Source: Acidobacteriota bacterium (GTDB lineage Bacteria; Acidobacteriota; Thermoanaerobaculia; Gp7-AA8). Taken from it: 34,716 nt of DNA. The stretch's first letter is position 1. The number at the start of each line of letters is the position of its first letter. Below, piece by piece: positions 23,167-31,190 of this stretch. Made by a program: the position numbers and the translations under genes. Location: contig JAFAVZ010000183.1 of NCBI GenBank assembly GCA_019242175.1, positions 1-34,716 on the forward strand, read 5' to 3'. The notes beneath the pieces were generated by a model that was not told the DNA's origin, did not search any database, and was given only the letters and a program-made list of their open reading frames with translations.

Positions 23167-24069
23167 TTACGAGCCTTCCTTCACCGAGATCGGGCCGTTC
23201 GTCGTCGACATCCGCACCAGTTGCGCGCCGCTTCCGAGCTCGATGCGTCGGAAGTCGTCGTCATCGTCGTCGCCCCAGGTGCGGCGCGCCTGGCGGCAAG
23301 CCTCCGCGCGGCACTGGATCGGGCCGTGGCCGTCGGACTGCACGAGCACGCCGGAGCGGTAGTCGCGCGGGATCTTGAGCGACAGCGGGCCGTTCTGCGT
23401 CGTCGCGTCGAGCGAGCCGTTCCAGCTGTTGCCCTGCAGCTTCACGTCGATCGGGCCGTTCTCCGCTTCGAGCCGGATCTTGCCCGAGTCGCCGCTGTAG
23501 TCGATCGGTCCATTCTGTGCCTCGGCATCCACGCTGCCGGCGACCTGCTTCAGCGAGATCGGGCCGTTCTGCGTGCGGGCGGTGAGCATCCCGCGGACGC
23601 CTTCCACGCCGACCGCGCCGTTCATCGCCGTGAGGTCGAGCGTCGCGTTGCGCGGCGCGCGGACGAGGAAGTAGATGACCGCCTGGTTGCGCTCCTCATC
23701 GCCTTCGACGCCCAGCTCTTCGCCGCGCAGATACGGCCGCACGCTGTCGTCGCTGACGCCGAGCGCGGCCGCGCGACAAGCTCGCACCGACCAGTCGGGG
23801 CGATCCCAGCCCGTGACGCGGATCCCGCCGTTCACCGCCGCTTTCGCGCGCAGCGATCGCAGGTTTCCGGAGGCGAGGAGCACGTGCTCGCGCATCTGCG
23901 CCGGCTCGTCGTCGAACCGTACGCGGATCTGGTCGCAGCTCGTGATGTCTTCATCATCCTCGGTCGAAATGGTGACCGAGGTGCGGTTGCCGTGGCGGGA
24001 GCGGGCGAGGACGGCGAAGGCGGAGGTGACCATCAGGACGGCGAGAAGGGCGAGAAGTGCTTTTCTCAT
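23167..24069 (-). CDS. secreted adhesin-like protein with NGP repeats (DUF4097-like)
   Basis: 300 aa with a signal peptide (MRKALLALLAVLMVTSAFA). The C-terminal half is a series of short strands, each built around NG(P/A)(I/L/V): NGAVGVEG, QNGPISLKQ, QNGPIDYSG, ENGPIDVKL, QNGPLSLKI, HGPIQC and TNGPISVKE. This is the pattern of DUF4097-type putative adhesins that fold as a beta-solenoid. A stretch of Asp (DDDDDD at about residue 270) interrupts the last turns. The role is probably in the envelope or periplasm; the ligand is unknown. It lies downstream of the OmpA-like gene on the same strand, separated by a type-2 repeat. Confidence 0.82.
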   Translation of the reverse strand: MRKALLALLAVLMVTSAFAVLARSRHGNRTSVTISTEDDEDITSCDQIRVRFDDEPAQMREHVLLASGNLRSLRAKAAVNGGIRVTGWDRPDWSVRACRAAALGVSDDSVRPYLRGEELGVEGDEERNQAVIYFLVRAPRNATLDLTAMNGAVGVEGVRGMLTARTQNGPISLKQVAGSVDAEAQNGPIDYSGDSGKIRLEAENGPIDVKLQGNSWNGSLDATTQNGPLSLKIPRDYRSGVLVQSDGHGPIQCRAEACRQARRTWGDDDDDDFRRIELGSGAQLVRMSTTNGPISVKEGS

Positions 24070-24114
24070 GTCCGCTTCGACGCAGGGGAAGCGCCGCGGT
24101 TAGTCGCGAGCAGA

Positions 24115-24184
24115 AATGTAGGGCCGGCTCTCCAGCCGGCCCAGCATCGAGATTGGGCCGGCTCGAGAGCCGGCCTCTACGTTT
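24115..24184. repeat. type-2 palindromic repeat, simple form, diverged
   Basis: Same layout as the element at 9634 but with several mismatches between the arms, for example GGCTCGAG against CTCCAGCC and an inserted T near the right end. It lies 12 bases past the OmpA-like stop, where it may serve as terminator between that gene and the adhesin-like gene. Confidence 0.85.
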
Positions 24185-24196
24185 TGTTCCTGGACG

Positions 24197-26092
24197 TTAG
24201 TGCGTGATCACCAGCTCCACCCGGCGGTTCTGCTGGCGACCGGCGGCCGTTTTGTTCGTTGCGATCGGCTCGCCTTCGCCCTGGCCGTCGGACGAGATGC
24301 GGTCGCCCGGCACGCCGGCGTTGACGAGGAAGTCGCGCACCGCGGCGGCGCGCTTCTCCGAAAGCTGCTGGTTCATCTCTTCGCTGCCAACGCTGTCCGT
24401 GTGACCTTCGACCGAGATGCGGATCGAGTCATCGGACCGCAGCTGGTTCGCGATCTTCGTCAGCGTCGACTTCGCGCCCGGCTTGAGCATGCTCTTGCCG
24501 GTGTCGAACAGGAGGCCGCCCGACAGCGCGACGATGAAGCGGCCTTCGTCATTGCGCGTGTTGCCGTACTTCGCCAGCTCCGTCTCCAGCTGCGCACGCC
24601 GCGCGTCGGAATCCCGCTGCGCGAGCTGCTGGCGCGTCCGTTCCAGCTCCTCGGTCGCGCTCTGCAGCGCCGCGGAGCTCGTCTGGGCCTGCTGCTGGGC
24701 AGCCTGCGCCTGCTGCTGCGCCACCTGCGCCGCGGCGTTGGCCTGCTGCGCGGCGTTGTTCGCCTGCTCGATCTGCTCGCGCATGGCCTGAGCCTGCGCT
24801 TCGAGCTCGGTGCGGCGCGCCGTCGCGTCCGCGATGGCCTGATCGCGCTGGCGATCGAGGTCCGTGCGGCGCTGCATGTCGGCCTGCCGTTCCTGACGCA
24901 GCTGGTCGAGCTCCTGCTGGCGGCGCGTGATGTCGGCCTGGCGGTCGGCCAGCGCCTGCGCATTCAGCGAGCCCTGCGTCTGCGCGTCCTTCAACTGATT
25001 CTGCAGCGCAGCGATCTGCTCGGCGCGCTGCTGCTGATTCGATTCCTCACGCGACTGGATGCCGCGGAGCGTCATCTGCTGGTCTTCGAGCTGACGGCGA
25101 AGCGTCTCGATGTCCGACGACGTGCCCTCCGCCACCGCGCTCGCATACTTCTGGAACGCCGCGTCCAACGACGCTTCGGCGTTCGCACGCGCGGCGCGAT
25201 CGGCCGCGAGCTGATCGTTCAGCGCGCGCTGGCTGTCGGCGAGCTGCGAGCGCAGCTTCTCGAGGTCGGCCGCCTGCGCCATGCGATTGGCCGCTTCGGC
25301 GTCGAGCTGGCGCTGCAATTCCGCAGCGCGCGCCTCGGCCATCTCGCGCGACTGGCGCTCGGCCAGTGCGATGCGATCCGCCTCGGCCTGCGCGAGACGC
25401 GTGCGCGTCGCCTGCAGGTCCGGCATGTAGCGGGTCGACTCGTTGTAACGAACCATGTAGAGCGCGCGGCGAGCCATCATCTCGGCGTCATACGCGAGGT
25501 GATCGGCCGACTCGACCGTCGAGTCGTTCTTCGTCAGCTTGCGCGCCGTATTGAGGTTTTCCTGCGCCGGCTTGAGGTCGTTGCCGGTGAGCATTTCCGC
25601 GCCGGCGGCCTTCGCGCTGTCGATCACGGCCTGCGCATACTCGATGCGCTCGCGCGAGTTCGCGCCGCGGCTCACCACCACGCTGCCCGGCTCATCCATC
25701 CAGGTGAGATTCGAGGAGCCGCCGAGGCGGACGACGTCGGCCTGGAGGCCGCGGAGGGCGGCGTTCGTGCCGATCCAACGCGACTTCGCCAGCGCCGCAC
25801 GGGCGCCCCAAAGCGCTTCCTCGGCGCGCATTTTCGCCATCTCACGCGTCGCCCGCTTGTCGGCGTTCCAGTTCGACTGGGCGAAGGTGAGGCGCATCTG
25901 CGCGTCGTCATACAAGGATTTCGCGTACTGCTGCGCGCCGGCCTGGTCGGCGGCCATGAGCGCGTTCTGGGCCTCGATCAGCCCATTCAGCTGTCCCTGC
26001 GCAAGAGCTTGCTTCGGCGTCTGATCCGCCGCCATCGCAGGCACCGCGAGAGCCAGCGACAACACCATGATGAGTGTCGGTTTTCGTAGCAT
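24197..26092 (-). CDS. OmpA-family protein with long coiled coil
   Basis: 631 aa, preceded by GGAGG at 6 bases. A signal peptide (1-21, AMA|AD) is followed by a helical DUF4398-like region (about 22-215). A long coiled coil rich in Gln, Ala and Arg runs from about 220 to 490. An OmpA-type peptidoglycan-binding domain occupies about 510-631, with ISVEGHTDSVGSEEMNQQLS and GRQQNRRVELVI carrying the Asp and Arg that bind diaminopimelate. It likely tethers the outer envelope to peptidoglycan, the coiled coil acting as a spacer. No beta-barrel is present. It is divergent from the serine-hydrolase gene with a 107-bp gap holding both promoters. Confidence 0.92.
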   Translation of the reverse strand: MLRKPTLIMVLSLALAVPAMAADQTPKQALAQGQLNGLIEAQNALMAADQAGAQQYAKSLYDDAQMRLTFAQSNWNADKRATREMAKMRAEEALWGARAALAKSRWIGTNAALRGLQADVVRLGGSSNLTWMDEPGSVVVSRGANSRERIEYAQAVIDSAKAAGAEMLTGNDLKPAQENLNTARKLTKNDSTVESADHLAYDAEMMARRALYMVRYNESTRYMPDLQATRTRLAQAEADRIALAERQSREMAEARAAELQRQLDAEAANRMAQAADLEKLRSQLADSQRALNDQLAADRAARANAEASLDAAFQKYASAVAEGTSSDIETLRRQLEDQQMTLRGIQSREESNQQQRAEQIAALQNQLKDAQTQGSLNAQALADRQADITRRQQELDQLRQERQADMQRRTDLDRQRDQAIADATARRTELEAQAQAMREQIEQANNAAQQANAAAQVAQQQAQAAQQQAQTSSAALQSATEELERTRQQLAQRDSDARRAQLETELAKYGNTRNDEGRFIVALSGGLLFDTGKSMLKPGAKSTLTKIANQLRSDDSIRISVEGHTDSVGSEEMNQQLSEKRAAAVRDFLVNAGVPGDRISSDGQGEGEPIATNKTAAGRQQNRRVELVITH

Positions 26093-26199
26093 TTCAGTCC
26101 TCCATGGCGGCCCGCAATGCGCCGCCGGTCATGGCTGGCTGTAGTGCAAGAAGCGGGACAGTCCTATCGGTCTCGACCGTTTGCAATTACGCTTCGGGG

Positions 26200-27060
26200 A
26201 TGATGACCGCCGCGCGCATCGGAGCCCTCTCGCTTCTCCTCACCAGCGCCTGCGCCACGACCGCGACGCGCACGCTCGACTACGAAACGCCGGTCGATCC
26301 CGCGCTGCAGGCGCGCATCGAATCGATCGATGCCGAGCTCCGCGCGAAGTACGAGATGCCCGCAGATGCGACGGACGTAGGCGTGCTCGATCTGCGCCGC
26401 CCGCGGGTGGCGATGATCCATCCGGACAAGATCGAGTACGCGGCGAGCGTGGCGAAGATCGGCATCCTGCTAGCGTACTTTCAGAGGCACCCCGAGGCGG
26501 CGAAGGATCTCGATCCGACGACGCGGCACGAGCTGGGGCTGATGATCAAGGCGTCGAGCAACGAGATGGCGGCAAAGTACTCGCGCGAGCTCGGCCTCCG
26601 CGAGATCCAGGAAGTGCTGAATTCGTACGGCTGCTACGATGCGGCGCATGGCGGCGGCATCTGGGTCGGCAAGCACTACGGCCCGAACAGCGAACGCATC
26701 GGCGATCCGGTCGCGAATCACTCCCACGCGGCGACGGTGCGCCAGCTGCTGCGCTACTACCTGATGCTCGAACAGGGCAAGCTCGTGTCGCCCGCGGCGT
26801 CGAAGACGATGAAGGAGATCTTCGCCTCGCCCGACGTGCCGCACGACGATCACAAATTCGTGCATGGCCTCGCCGGCCGCGACGTGCAGCTCCTGCGCAA
26901 GTGGGGCTCGTGGGAGGACTGGCTGCACGACTCCGCGATCGTCAGCGGACCGCACCGCCACTACGCGCTCGTGGCGCTGACGCATCATCCGAAAGGTGAC
27001 GAGTACCTGGTCGAGCTGGCGCAGAAGGTCGACGATCTGATGATTGCAACATCGCGGTGA
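26200..27060 (+). CDS. class-A beta-lactamase-like serine hydrolase lipoprotein
   Basis: 286 aa. The N-terminus MMTAARIGALSLLLTSACA has a lipobox-like end (LTSAC), so Cys18 may be lipidated. The penicillin-binding fold shows SVAK at 83-86 as the SxxK nucleophile motif and SSN at 119-121 as a possible SxN. The usual KTG is not found; RKWGSW occupies a similar place. Missing KTG argues against a true beta-lactamase and suggests a transpeptidase-, carboxypeptidase- or esterase-type relative, possibly acting on peptidoglycan. It is divergent from the OmpA-like gene. Confidence 0.82.
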   Translation: MMTAARIGALSLLLTSACATTATRTLDYETPVDPALQARIESIDAELRAKYEMPADATDVGVLDLRRPRVAMIHPDKIEYAASVAKIGILLAYFQRHPEAAKDLDPTTRHELGLMIKASSNEMAAKYSRELGLREIQEVLNSYGCYDAAHGGGIWVGKHYGPNSERIGDPVANHSHAATVRQLLRYYLMLEQGKLVSPAASKTMKEIFASPDVPHDDHKFVHGLAGRDVQLLRKWGSWEDWLHDSAIVSGPHRHYALVALTHHPKGDEYLVELAQKVDDLMIATSR

Positions 27061-27144
27061 CGTCGCGTACCGAATCGTTGTCCGATCTGAAAGGACTCTC
27101 CGCCCCGGCCGGCCTACCTTGAGTCGGGAAAGGAGATGTTCGCA

Positions 27145-27447
27145 ATGAAGAGACTGGCAATGTTCCTGGTGGTGCTGTTCGCCGCGGCGACGATGTTCGC
27201 CGGCGGCAAGGAGTGCAACGTGAAGACGGCGGGGAAAGCCGTGGAGCTGAACGGGACACTCCGCGCCGACGCGGGCAAGACGTTCTTCCACGTGGCGAGC
27301 TCGAACACCGACTACGCGGTGTGCGAGAAGACGAAACAGGCCGTGCTCAACGTCGGCACCGACGGCAAGCCCGTGCACGTGAAGGGCAAGGTCGTCAGCT
27401 GCGGCGAGAACACGGAGCTGCTGATCGAGAGCGCGAACAAGATCTAG
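27145..27447 (+). CDS. small secreted protein, unknown
   Basis: 100 aa. The ATG at 27145 is preferred over the one at 27136 because GGAAAGGAG directly touches the earlier ATG but is correctly spaced for the later one. It has a signal peptide (MKRLAMFLVVLFAAATMFA). Three cysteines (KECNV, YAVCEK, VSCGE) lie in the mature part, so one disulfide is possible. Short strands such as KPVHVKGKVVSC suggest a small OB-like beta fold. I recognise no family. A type-1 repeat follows 10 bases after the stop. Confidence 0.78.
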   Translation: MKRLAMFLVVLFAAATMFAGGKECNVKTAGKAVELNGTLRADAGKTFFHVASSNTDYAVCEKTKQAVLNVGTDGKPVHVKGKVVSCGENTELLIESANKI

Positions 27448-27457
27448 TGAACGCGCT

Positions 27458-27547
27458 GTCATCCTGAGCCGCGCAGACGGCGAAGGATCTCCTGGCGCGG
27501 GCGACGAGCGCACATGCCGGGAGATCCTTCGCTGCGCTCAGGATGAC
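27458..27547. repeat. type-1 palindromic repeat, copy D
   Basis: Outer arms are GTCATCCTGAGC and GCTCAGGATGAC; inner arms are CGAAGGATCTCC and GGAGATCCTTCG. It lies between convergent genes, with the sigma-factor stop codon inside its right arm. Confidence 0.87.
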
Positions 27548-28074
27548 ACGTTGCAACTGCACTCCACGCACCCGTGGGTCGCGCACGAGCCGCACGCAGC
27601 GCGCACTTCTTTGCGCAGCGCCTCGCGTGCGCGGAACACGCGTACGGCGGCGTTGTTCGCGCTGATGCCCGCCTCCTCCGCGAACGCCTTCACCGGCACG
27701 TCCTCGATCTCCACGCGTTGAATCGCCGCCGCGTACTCCGGCTTCAGATTCTCCGCGAGCGGGCCGACGCAAGCGCAGATCGCGTCGTGCAACTCGGGCG
27801 GCGGCGCGACGGCGCCCCCCATCTCCTTCGCCAACATCTCGAGCGCGCGGCTGCGGACGTCGCGGCGGCGGTAGTGATCGATCACCGCATTGCGCAGCAG
27901 CCGATAGAACCAGGCGATCGCCGACTCTTCGTCGCGCAGCTCCCCTTCCCGCTCGATCGTCTTCACGAAAGCGTCCTGCAGAACATCCTCGGCCAGTCCG
28001 CGGTCGCCGAGGCGGCGCTCGAGGAAGAGGAGGAAGTCGCGATGGCTGGCGACGAGCCGCTCAGCGACCGCCAA
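27538..28074 (-). CDS. ECF-type RNA polymerase sigma factor with Cys-rich tail
   Basis: 178 aa from a TTG at 28074 that overlaps the end of the DUF1028 gene by 14 bases. Region 2 (about 8-75) has LAEDVLQDAFVKTIER and AWFYRLLRNAVIDHYRR, the core-binding and -10 recognition helices. Region 4 (about 110-160) has a helix-turn-helix around VPVKAFAEEAGISANNAAVR. The C-terminus CGSCATHGCVECSC holds five cysteines and one His, likely a zinc or redox switch, a tail seen in some ECF proteins. No separate anti-sigma gene is adjacent. The final VSS and TGA come from the type-1 repeat. It is probably produced only when the DUF1028 message is translated. Confidence 0.88.
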   Translation of the reverse strand: MAVAERLVASHRDFLLFLERRLGDRGLAEDVLQDAFVKTIEREGELRDEESAIAWFYRLLRNAVIDHYRRRDVRSRALEMLAKEMGGAVAPPPELHDAICACVGPLAENLKPEYAAAIQRVEIEDVPVKAFAEEAGISANNAAVRVFRAREALRKEVRAACGSCATHGCVECSCNVSS

Positions 28075-29110
28075 CGATGCGCTCCAGCAGCTTCGCGTCG
28101 TCCGGCAGCAGGCCGACGCGCGCGAGGCGCGGCGTCAGCTCCTTCCAACCGGCCTCCATGGCGAAGGCGCGTTGGAAGAGCGGGAGCGACTCGTCGACGC
28201 GGCCCATGTTCACGAGCGCGACGGCGTGCCAGTAGATCATCTCCGCGTGCCGGCTCGCCGGGATTCCCGCCGTCGTCGCCGCAATCCCCTCGGCCGCCGA
28301 GTATTCGCGCAACGCGGTCTCGTTGTCCTTCTGCTCGACGGCGAGGTCGCCCGCGTTCATGTGGTTGTACGCGCGCTGCAACGCCACCAGACGGCGCAGC
28401 TCGACGAGCGGCGTCGGATTGTCGTCGACGCGCAGATCGAACACGCGGTCCTGCCACGCGCGCCCGGTCGACTTCGCGTTGACGATGATGATCGCCGCCG
28501 ACTGCTTGCCGCGAATGTCGCCGCCCGCGGCTTGCGCGGCGTCGAGCGCGGCGAGCATCCGATCCGCGAGATCGCCCTTCGCCGCCGCATAAGCCTCGGC
28601 CATCGCGGGCCAGATCCTGTCGTTGGACATCAGATTCGCCTGCACCGCGAAGTCGCGTCCCACGGACATCGATCCGCCGTGCGCACCGCACGGAACGTCG
28701 GACTTGCCTTCTTTCACGTTGCCGGCGATCGAACCGGCGGAAGGGATGTCGCGACTGCCGGTGAACGTCGCCACGTCGCCCGACGCGTCGAGGATCGCGA
28801 CCTGGCGGACTTCGCACGAAGCGTCGCCGCTCAACAACGCGCGCAAGGCGGCCGGCGCGCTGCGTCCGGCGCGGAGCAGCTCGAGTCCGACCTTGCCGTA
28901 CGTCGGATCGACGAAGCTCTGCGTCGCGATCGCGCCGACGCCCGCCTCCGCCCACGGCACCATCTGCCCGACGGCGAACCAGTGCGACTGCACCGCCACG
29001 CCCATCTGCCCCGTCGCCGGATCGCGGGCGACGATCGAAAACGTGTTCACCGGCCGGAGCTGGCCGAGCGCGGCCGGGGCGAGCAGGAGGAGAGTTAGCA
29101 GCGTTTTCAT
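28061..29110 (-). CDS. secreted DUF1028 (Ntn-hydrolase-like) protein with helical C-terminus
   Basis: 349 aa with a signal peptide (MKTLLTLLLLAPAALGQ). The mature N-terminus reads NTFSIVARDPATGQMGVAVQS and continues ANLMSNDRIWPAMAEAY, matching DUF1028, a family with an Ntn-hydrolase-like fold and unknown reaction. The last ~110 residues are TPR-like helices (LVALQRAYNHMNAGDLAVEQ; ALVNMGRVDESLPLFQRAF). It is the first gene of a unit with the ECF sigma factor, whose start lies in its final codons. It is divergent from the cyclophilin gene with a 25-bp gap, so the two promoters must overlap each other's 5' ends. Confidence 0.85.
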   Translation of the reverse strand: MKTLLTLLLLAPAALGQLRPVNTFSIVARDPATGQMGVAVQSHWFAVGQMVPWAEAGVGAIATQSFVDPTYGKVGLELLRAGRSAPAALRALLSGDASCEVRQVAILDASGDVATFTGSRDIPSAGSIAGNVKEGKSDVPCGAHGGSMSVGRDFAVQANLMSNDRIWPAMAEAYAAAKGDLADRMLAALDAAQAAGGDIRGKQSAAIIIVNAKSTGRAWQDRVFDLRVDDNPTPLVELRRLVALQRAYNHMNAGDLAVEQKDNETALREYSAAEGIAATTAGIPASRHAEMIYWHAVALVNMGRVDESLPLFQRAFAMEAGWKELTPRLARVGLLPDDAKLLERIVGGR

Positions 29111-29135
29111 GCCGGGAATGCTACTGTTCGCGGCC

Positions 29136-29936
29136 ATGAAAAGGATGACCGCAGTTACGGCAGCAGTGATGTTGATGATGGCGGCGGGCGGCGCGCAGTC
29201 GGCCGAAACGTCGAAGACCACCACCACGAAAAAGACCACCACCGCCTCGTCCACGACGAAGAAGACGTCGACGTCGGCGAAGCCTGCGTCCACGAAGTCC
29301 GCGACGACGAAGTCCGCGACGGTGAAGCCGGCTCCGCCGAAGACGATCGACAGGAGCAAGCTCCTCACGCCGGCGAAGCTCACGGCGAAGGCGCCGGAGC
29401 TCTTCCGCGTCAAGTTCGACACGACCAAGGGCGCGTTCGTGATGGAGGTCCACCGCGACTGGGCTCCGAACGGCGCCGACCGTTTCTACAACCTGGTGAC
29501 GAACGGCTACTTCGATGACGTCCGCTTCTTCCGCGTCGTCTCCGGCTTCATGGCCCAGTTCGGAATCAACGGCTCGCCGAAAGTGAACGAGGCCTGGAGC
29601 GAGGCGTCGATCTCCGACGATCCGGTGAAACAGTCGAACACGACCGGCATGGTCAGCTACGCGATGCGCGGCCCGGGCACGCGCACGACGCAGCTCTTCA
29701 TCAACTACGCCGACCGCAACGCCGGCCTCGACGGCCAGGGCTTCTCGCCTTTCGCGAAGGTCGTCGAAGGAATGGACGTCGTCCAGGCCTTGTACAGCGG
29801 CTACGGAGACGGCGCGCCGTACGGCAGCGGCCCCGACCAGGGACGCATCCAGAAGGAAGGGAACGAGTACCTGAAGAAGGACTTCCCTCAGCTCGACTAC
29901 ATCAAAACCGCGCGCGTTCTGCCTGCTACCAAGTAG
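29136..29936 (+). CDS. secreted cyclophilin-type peptidyl-prolyl isomerase
   Basis: 266 aa. A signal peptide (about 1-22) is followed by a Lys/Thr/Ser-rich low-complexity linker (about 23-85) and a cyclophilin domain (about 95-255). The domain has VRFFRVVSGFMAQFGI with the catalytic Arg/Phe motif, then TTQLFINYADRNAGLDGQGF and PFAKVVEGMDVV, all standard in bacterial cyclophilins. It should speed proline isomerisation in exported proteins. The linker may span peptidoglycan or the periplasm. Phosphatidylserine decarboxylase follows 29 bases downstream and may be on the same transcript. Confidence 0.93.
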   Translation: MKRMTAVTAAVMLMMAAGGAQSAETSKTTTTKKTTTASSTTKKTSTSAKPASTKSATTKSATVKPAPPKTIDRSKLLTPAKLTAKAPELFRVKFDTTKGAFVMEVHRDWAPNGADRFYNLVTNGYFDDVRFFRVVSGFMAQFGINGSPKVNEAWSEASISDDPVKQSNTTGMVSYAMRGPGTRTTQLFINYADRNAGLDGQGFSPFAKVVEGMDVVQALYSGYGDGAPYGSGPDQGRIQKEGNEYLKKDFPQLDYIKTARVLPATK

Positions 29937-29965
29937 CGGGCACGACTCTCGCCTCACCGCTCGGC

Positions 29966-30787
29966 GTGTACCGCTTCCTTCGATACGTTCCGAAGAACCA
30001 CCTGAGCCGGGCGGTGGGGCGCCTCGTGCACGCGCGCTGGCCGCGCCCCATCGCACGCCGCCTCGTGCGCTGGTTCGCGAGCTCGTACGAGATCGACGTC
30101 GACGCCGCGAATCAGCCGATCGAGGAGTACCCGTCGATCGGGCACTTCTTCACCCGCGATCTCCGCGAAGGCCTGCGCCCCATCGAGAGCGATCTCGTGA
30201 GCCCCGTGGACGGGACGCTGCGCAGCTTCGGCATCATCCGCGACGGCCGCCTGGAGCAGATCAAAGGCAAGGACTACACCGTCGCCCGTTTCCTCGGCGA
30301 CGCCGAGGAGGCGCGGCGGTACGAGAACGGCGTCTTCTTCAATCTGTACCTCTCGCCGCAGGACTATCACCACGTGCATTCGGCCGTCACCGGCGCGATC
30401 GCGCACAGCCTGCACATCCCCGGCAAGCTCTGGCCCGTGAACGACTGGTCGATGGCGAACGTCGACGAGCTTTTCTCGATCAACGAGCGCGTGGTGACGT
30501 GGATCGACAGCGCGCACGGCCGCGTGGCCGAGGTGATGATCGGCGCGACGAACGTCGGGAAGATCTCCGTGACGTACGACTCGTTCATCTCCAACACGCC
30601 ACGCACCGAACGGAAGACGCGGACTTACGACCCGCCCATCCCGATCGCCGCCGGCGCCCGCCTCGGCACGTTCCACATGGGCTCGAGCGTGGTGCTGCTC
30701 TTCGAGCCCGGCCGCATCGACGTGGCGCGCGTGCGTCTGGAGCCGGGGAAAAAGGTGCGGTACGGATCGGCGATTCTGCATTCGTAG
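29966..30787 (+). CDS. psd: phosphatidylserine decarboxylase proenzyme
   Basis: 273 aa from a GTG. It converts phosphatidylserine to phosphatidylethanolamine at the inner membrane. Conserved parts include YPSIGHFFTRDLREGLRP, SPVDG with Asp82, and YLSPQDYHHVHS with the His pair. The self-cleavage motif is MGSS (238-241) in place of the common LGST, with Ser240 expected to become the pyruvoyl group. The Thr-to-Ser change is conservative. Length fits the full-length bacterial type rather than the short archaeal type. No phosphatidylserine synthase gene is adjacent. Confidence 0.93.
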   Translation: MYRFLRYVPKNHLSRAVGRLVHARWPRPIARRLVRWFASSYEIDVDAANQPIEEYPSIGHFFTRDLREGLRPIESDLVSPVDGTLRSFGIIRDGRLEQIKGKDYTVARFLGDAEEARRYENGVFFNLYLSPQDYHHVHSAVTGAIAHSLHIPGKLWPVNDWSMANVDELFSINERVVTWIDSAHGRVAEVMIGATNVGKISVTYDSFISNTPRTERKTRTYDPPIPIAAGARLGTFHMGSSVVLLFEPGRIDVARVRLEPGKKVRYGSAILHS

Positions 30788-30806
30788 GGCTGCTATCCTC
30801 AGATCG

Positions 30807-31077
30807 ATGGATTTCACGTCGCTGCCCGGGGGAGAGCTGATGCAGGCCGGCTTCGCCGATGCCGCCGCCGGACGCGAGACGCTTCCGCGCTGCTCGTGGC
30901 GATCGGCGCGCCGCGCCTCCGCCGCGCCGGCCTCCCCGTTCCCGAACAAACGGTCGAGTATCCCGAATGCGCCTCTACGAACTGCTCGCGGCGGAGTACA
31001 GCGACGCCGCGCACTCGCGCTATAACGCGCTGATCCGCCAGCTGGTGAGCTTCGAACAGGCGGTGGAAACGCTTTGA
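30807..31077 (+). pseudogene. small gene broken by two frameshifts
   Basis: Three consecutive segments in three frames together form one sensible protein of about 90 residues. The first is MDFTSLPGGELMQAGFADAA (from 30807), the second ALLVAIGAPRLRRAGLPVPE (from about 30887), and the third RLYELLAAEYSDAAHSRYNA through VSFEQAVETL to the stop at 31075-31077. Every segment has coding-like composition, and the pieces join without missing sequence. I recall short uncharacterised proteins of this kind in related genomes but cannot name a family. Either the gene is recently inactivated or the assembly has two indels. A type-2 repeat starts at its stop codon. Confidence 0.65.
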
Positions 31078-31180
31078 CGTAGGGCCGGCTCTCCAGCCGG
31101 CCGCAGTCGAGAAATGATGCGGCGGGCAACGCCCGCCGCAACCGTGTTTCATCGGGCCGGCTGGAGAGCCGGCCCTACGT
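31077..31180. repeat. type-2 palindromic repeat, composite form
   Basis: Outer arms ACGTAGGGCCGGCTCTCC and the complement ending CCGGCCCTACGT enclose an inner hairpin GCGGCGGGC / GCCCGCCGC, as in the copy at 20532. It starts on the final A of the broken gene's stop codon and ends 10 bases before the TonB receptor stop, so it separates convergent genes. Confidence 0.9.
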
Positions 31181-31190
31181 TCAAAGACGT

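Noticed and set aside
24200-26089. A 629-codon plus-strand open frame opposite the OmpA-like gene
   Set aside because: It is Arg/Leu-rich without any recognisable motif. The minus strand has a ribosome site, signal peptide and OmpA motifs.
6642-27547. Type-1 repeats as insertion sequences
   Set aside because: They are under 100 bp, carry no ORF and show no clear target-site duplications. They fit REP-like or MITE-like elements better, and any transposase must lie outside the window.
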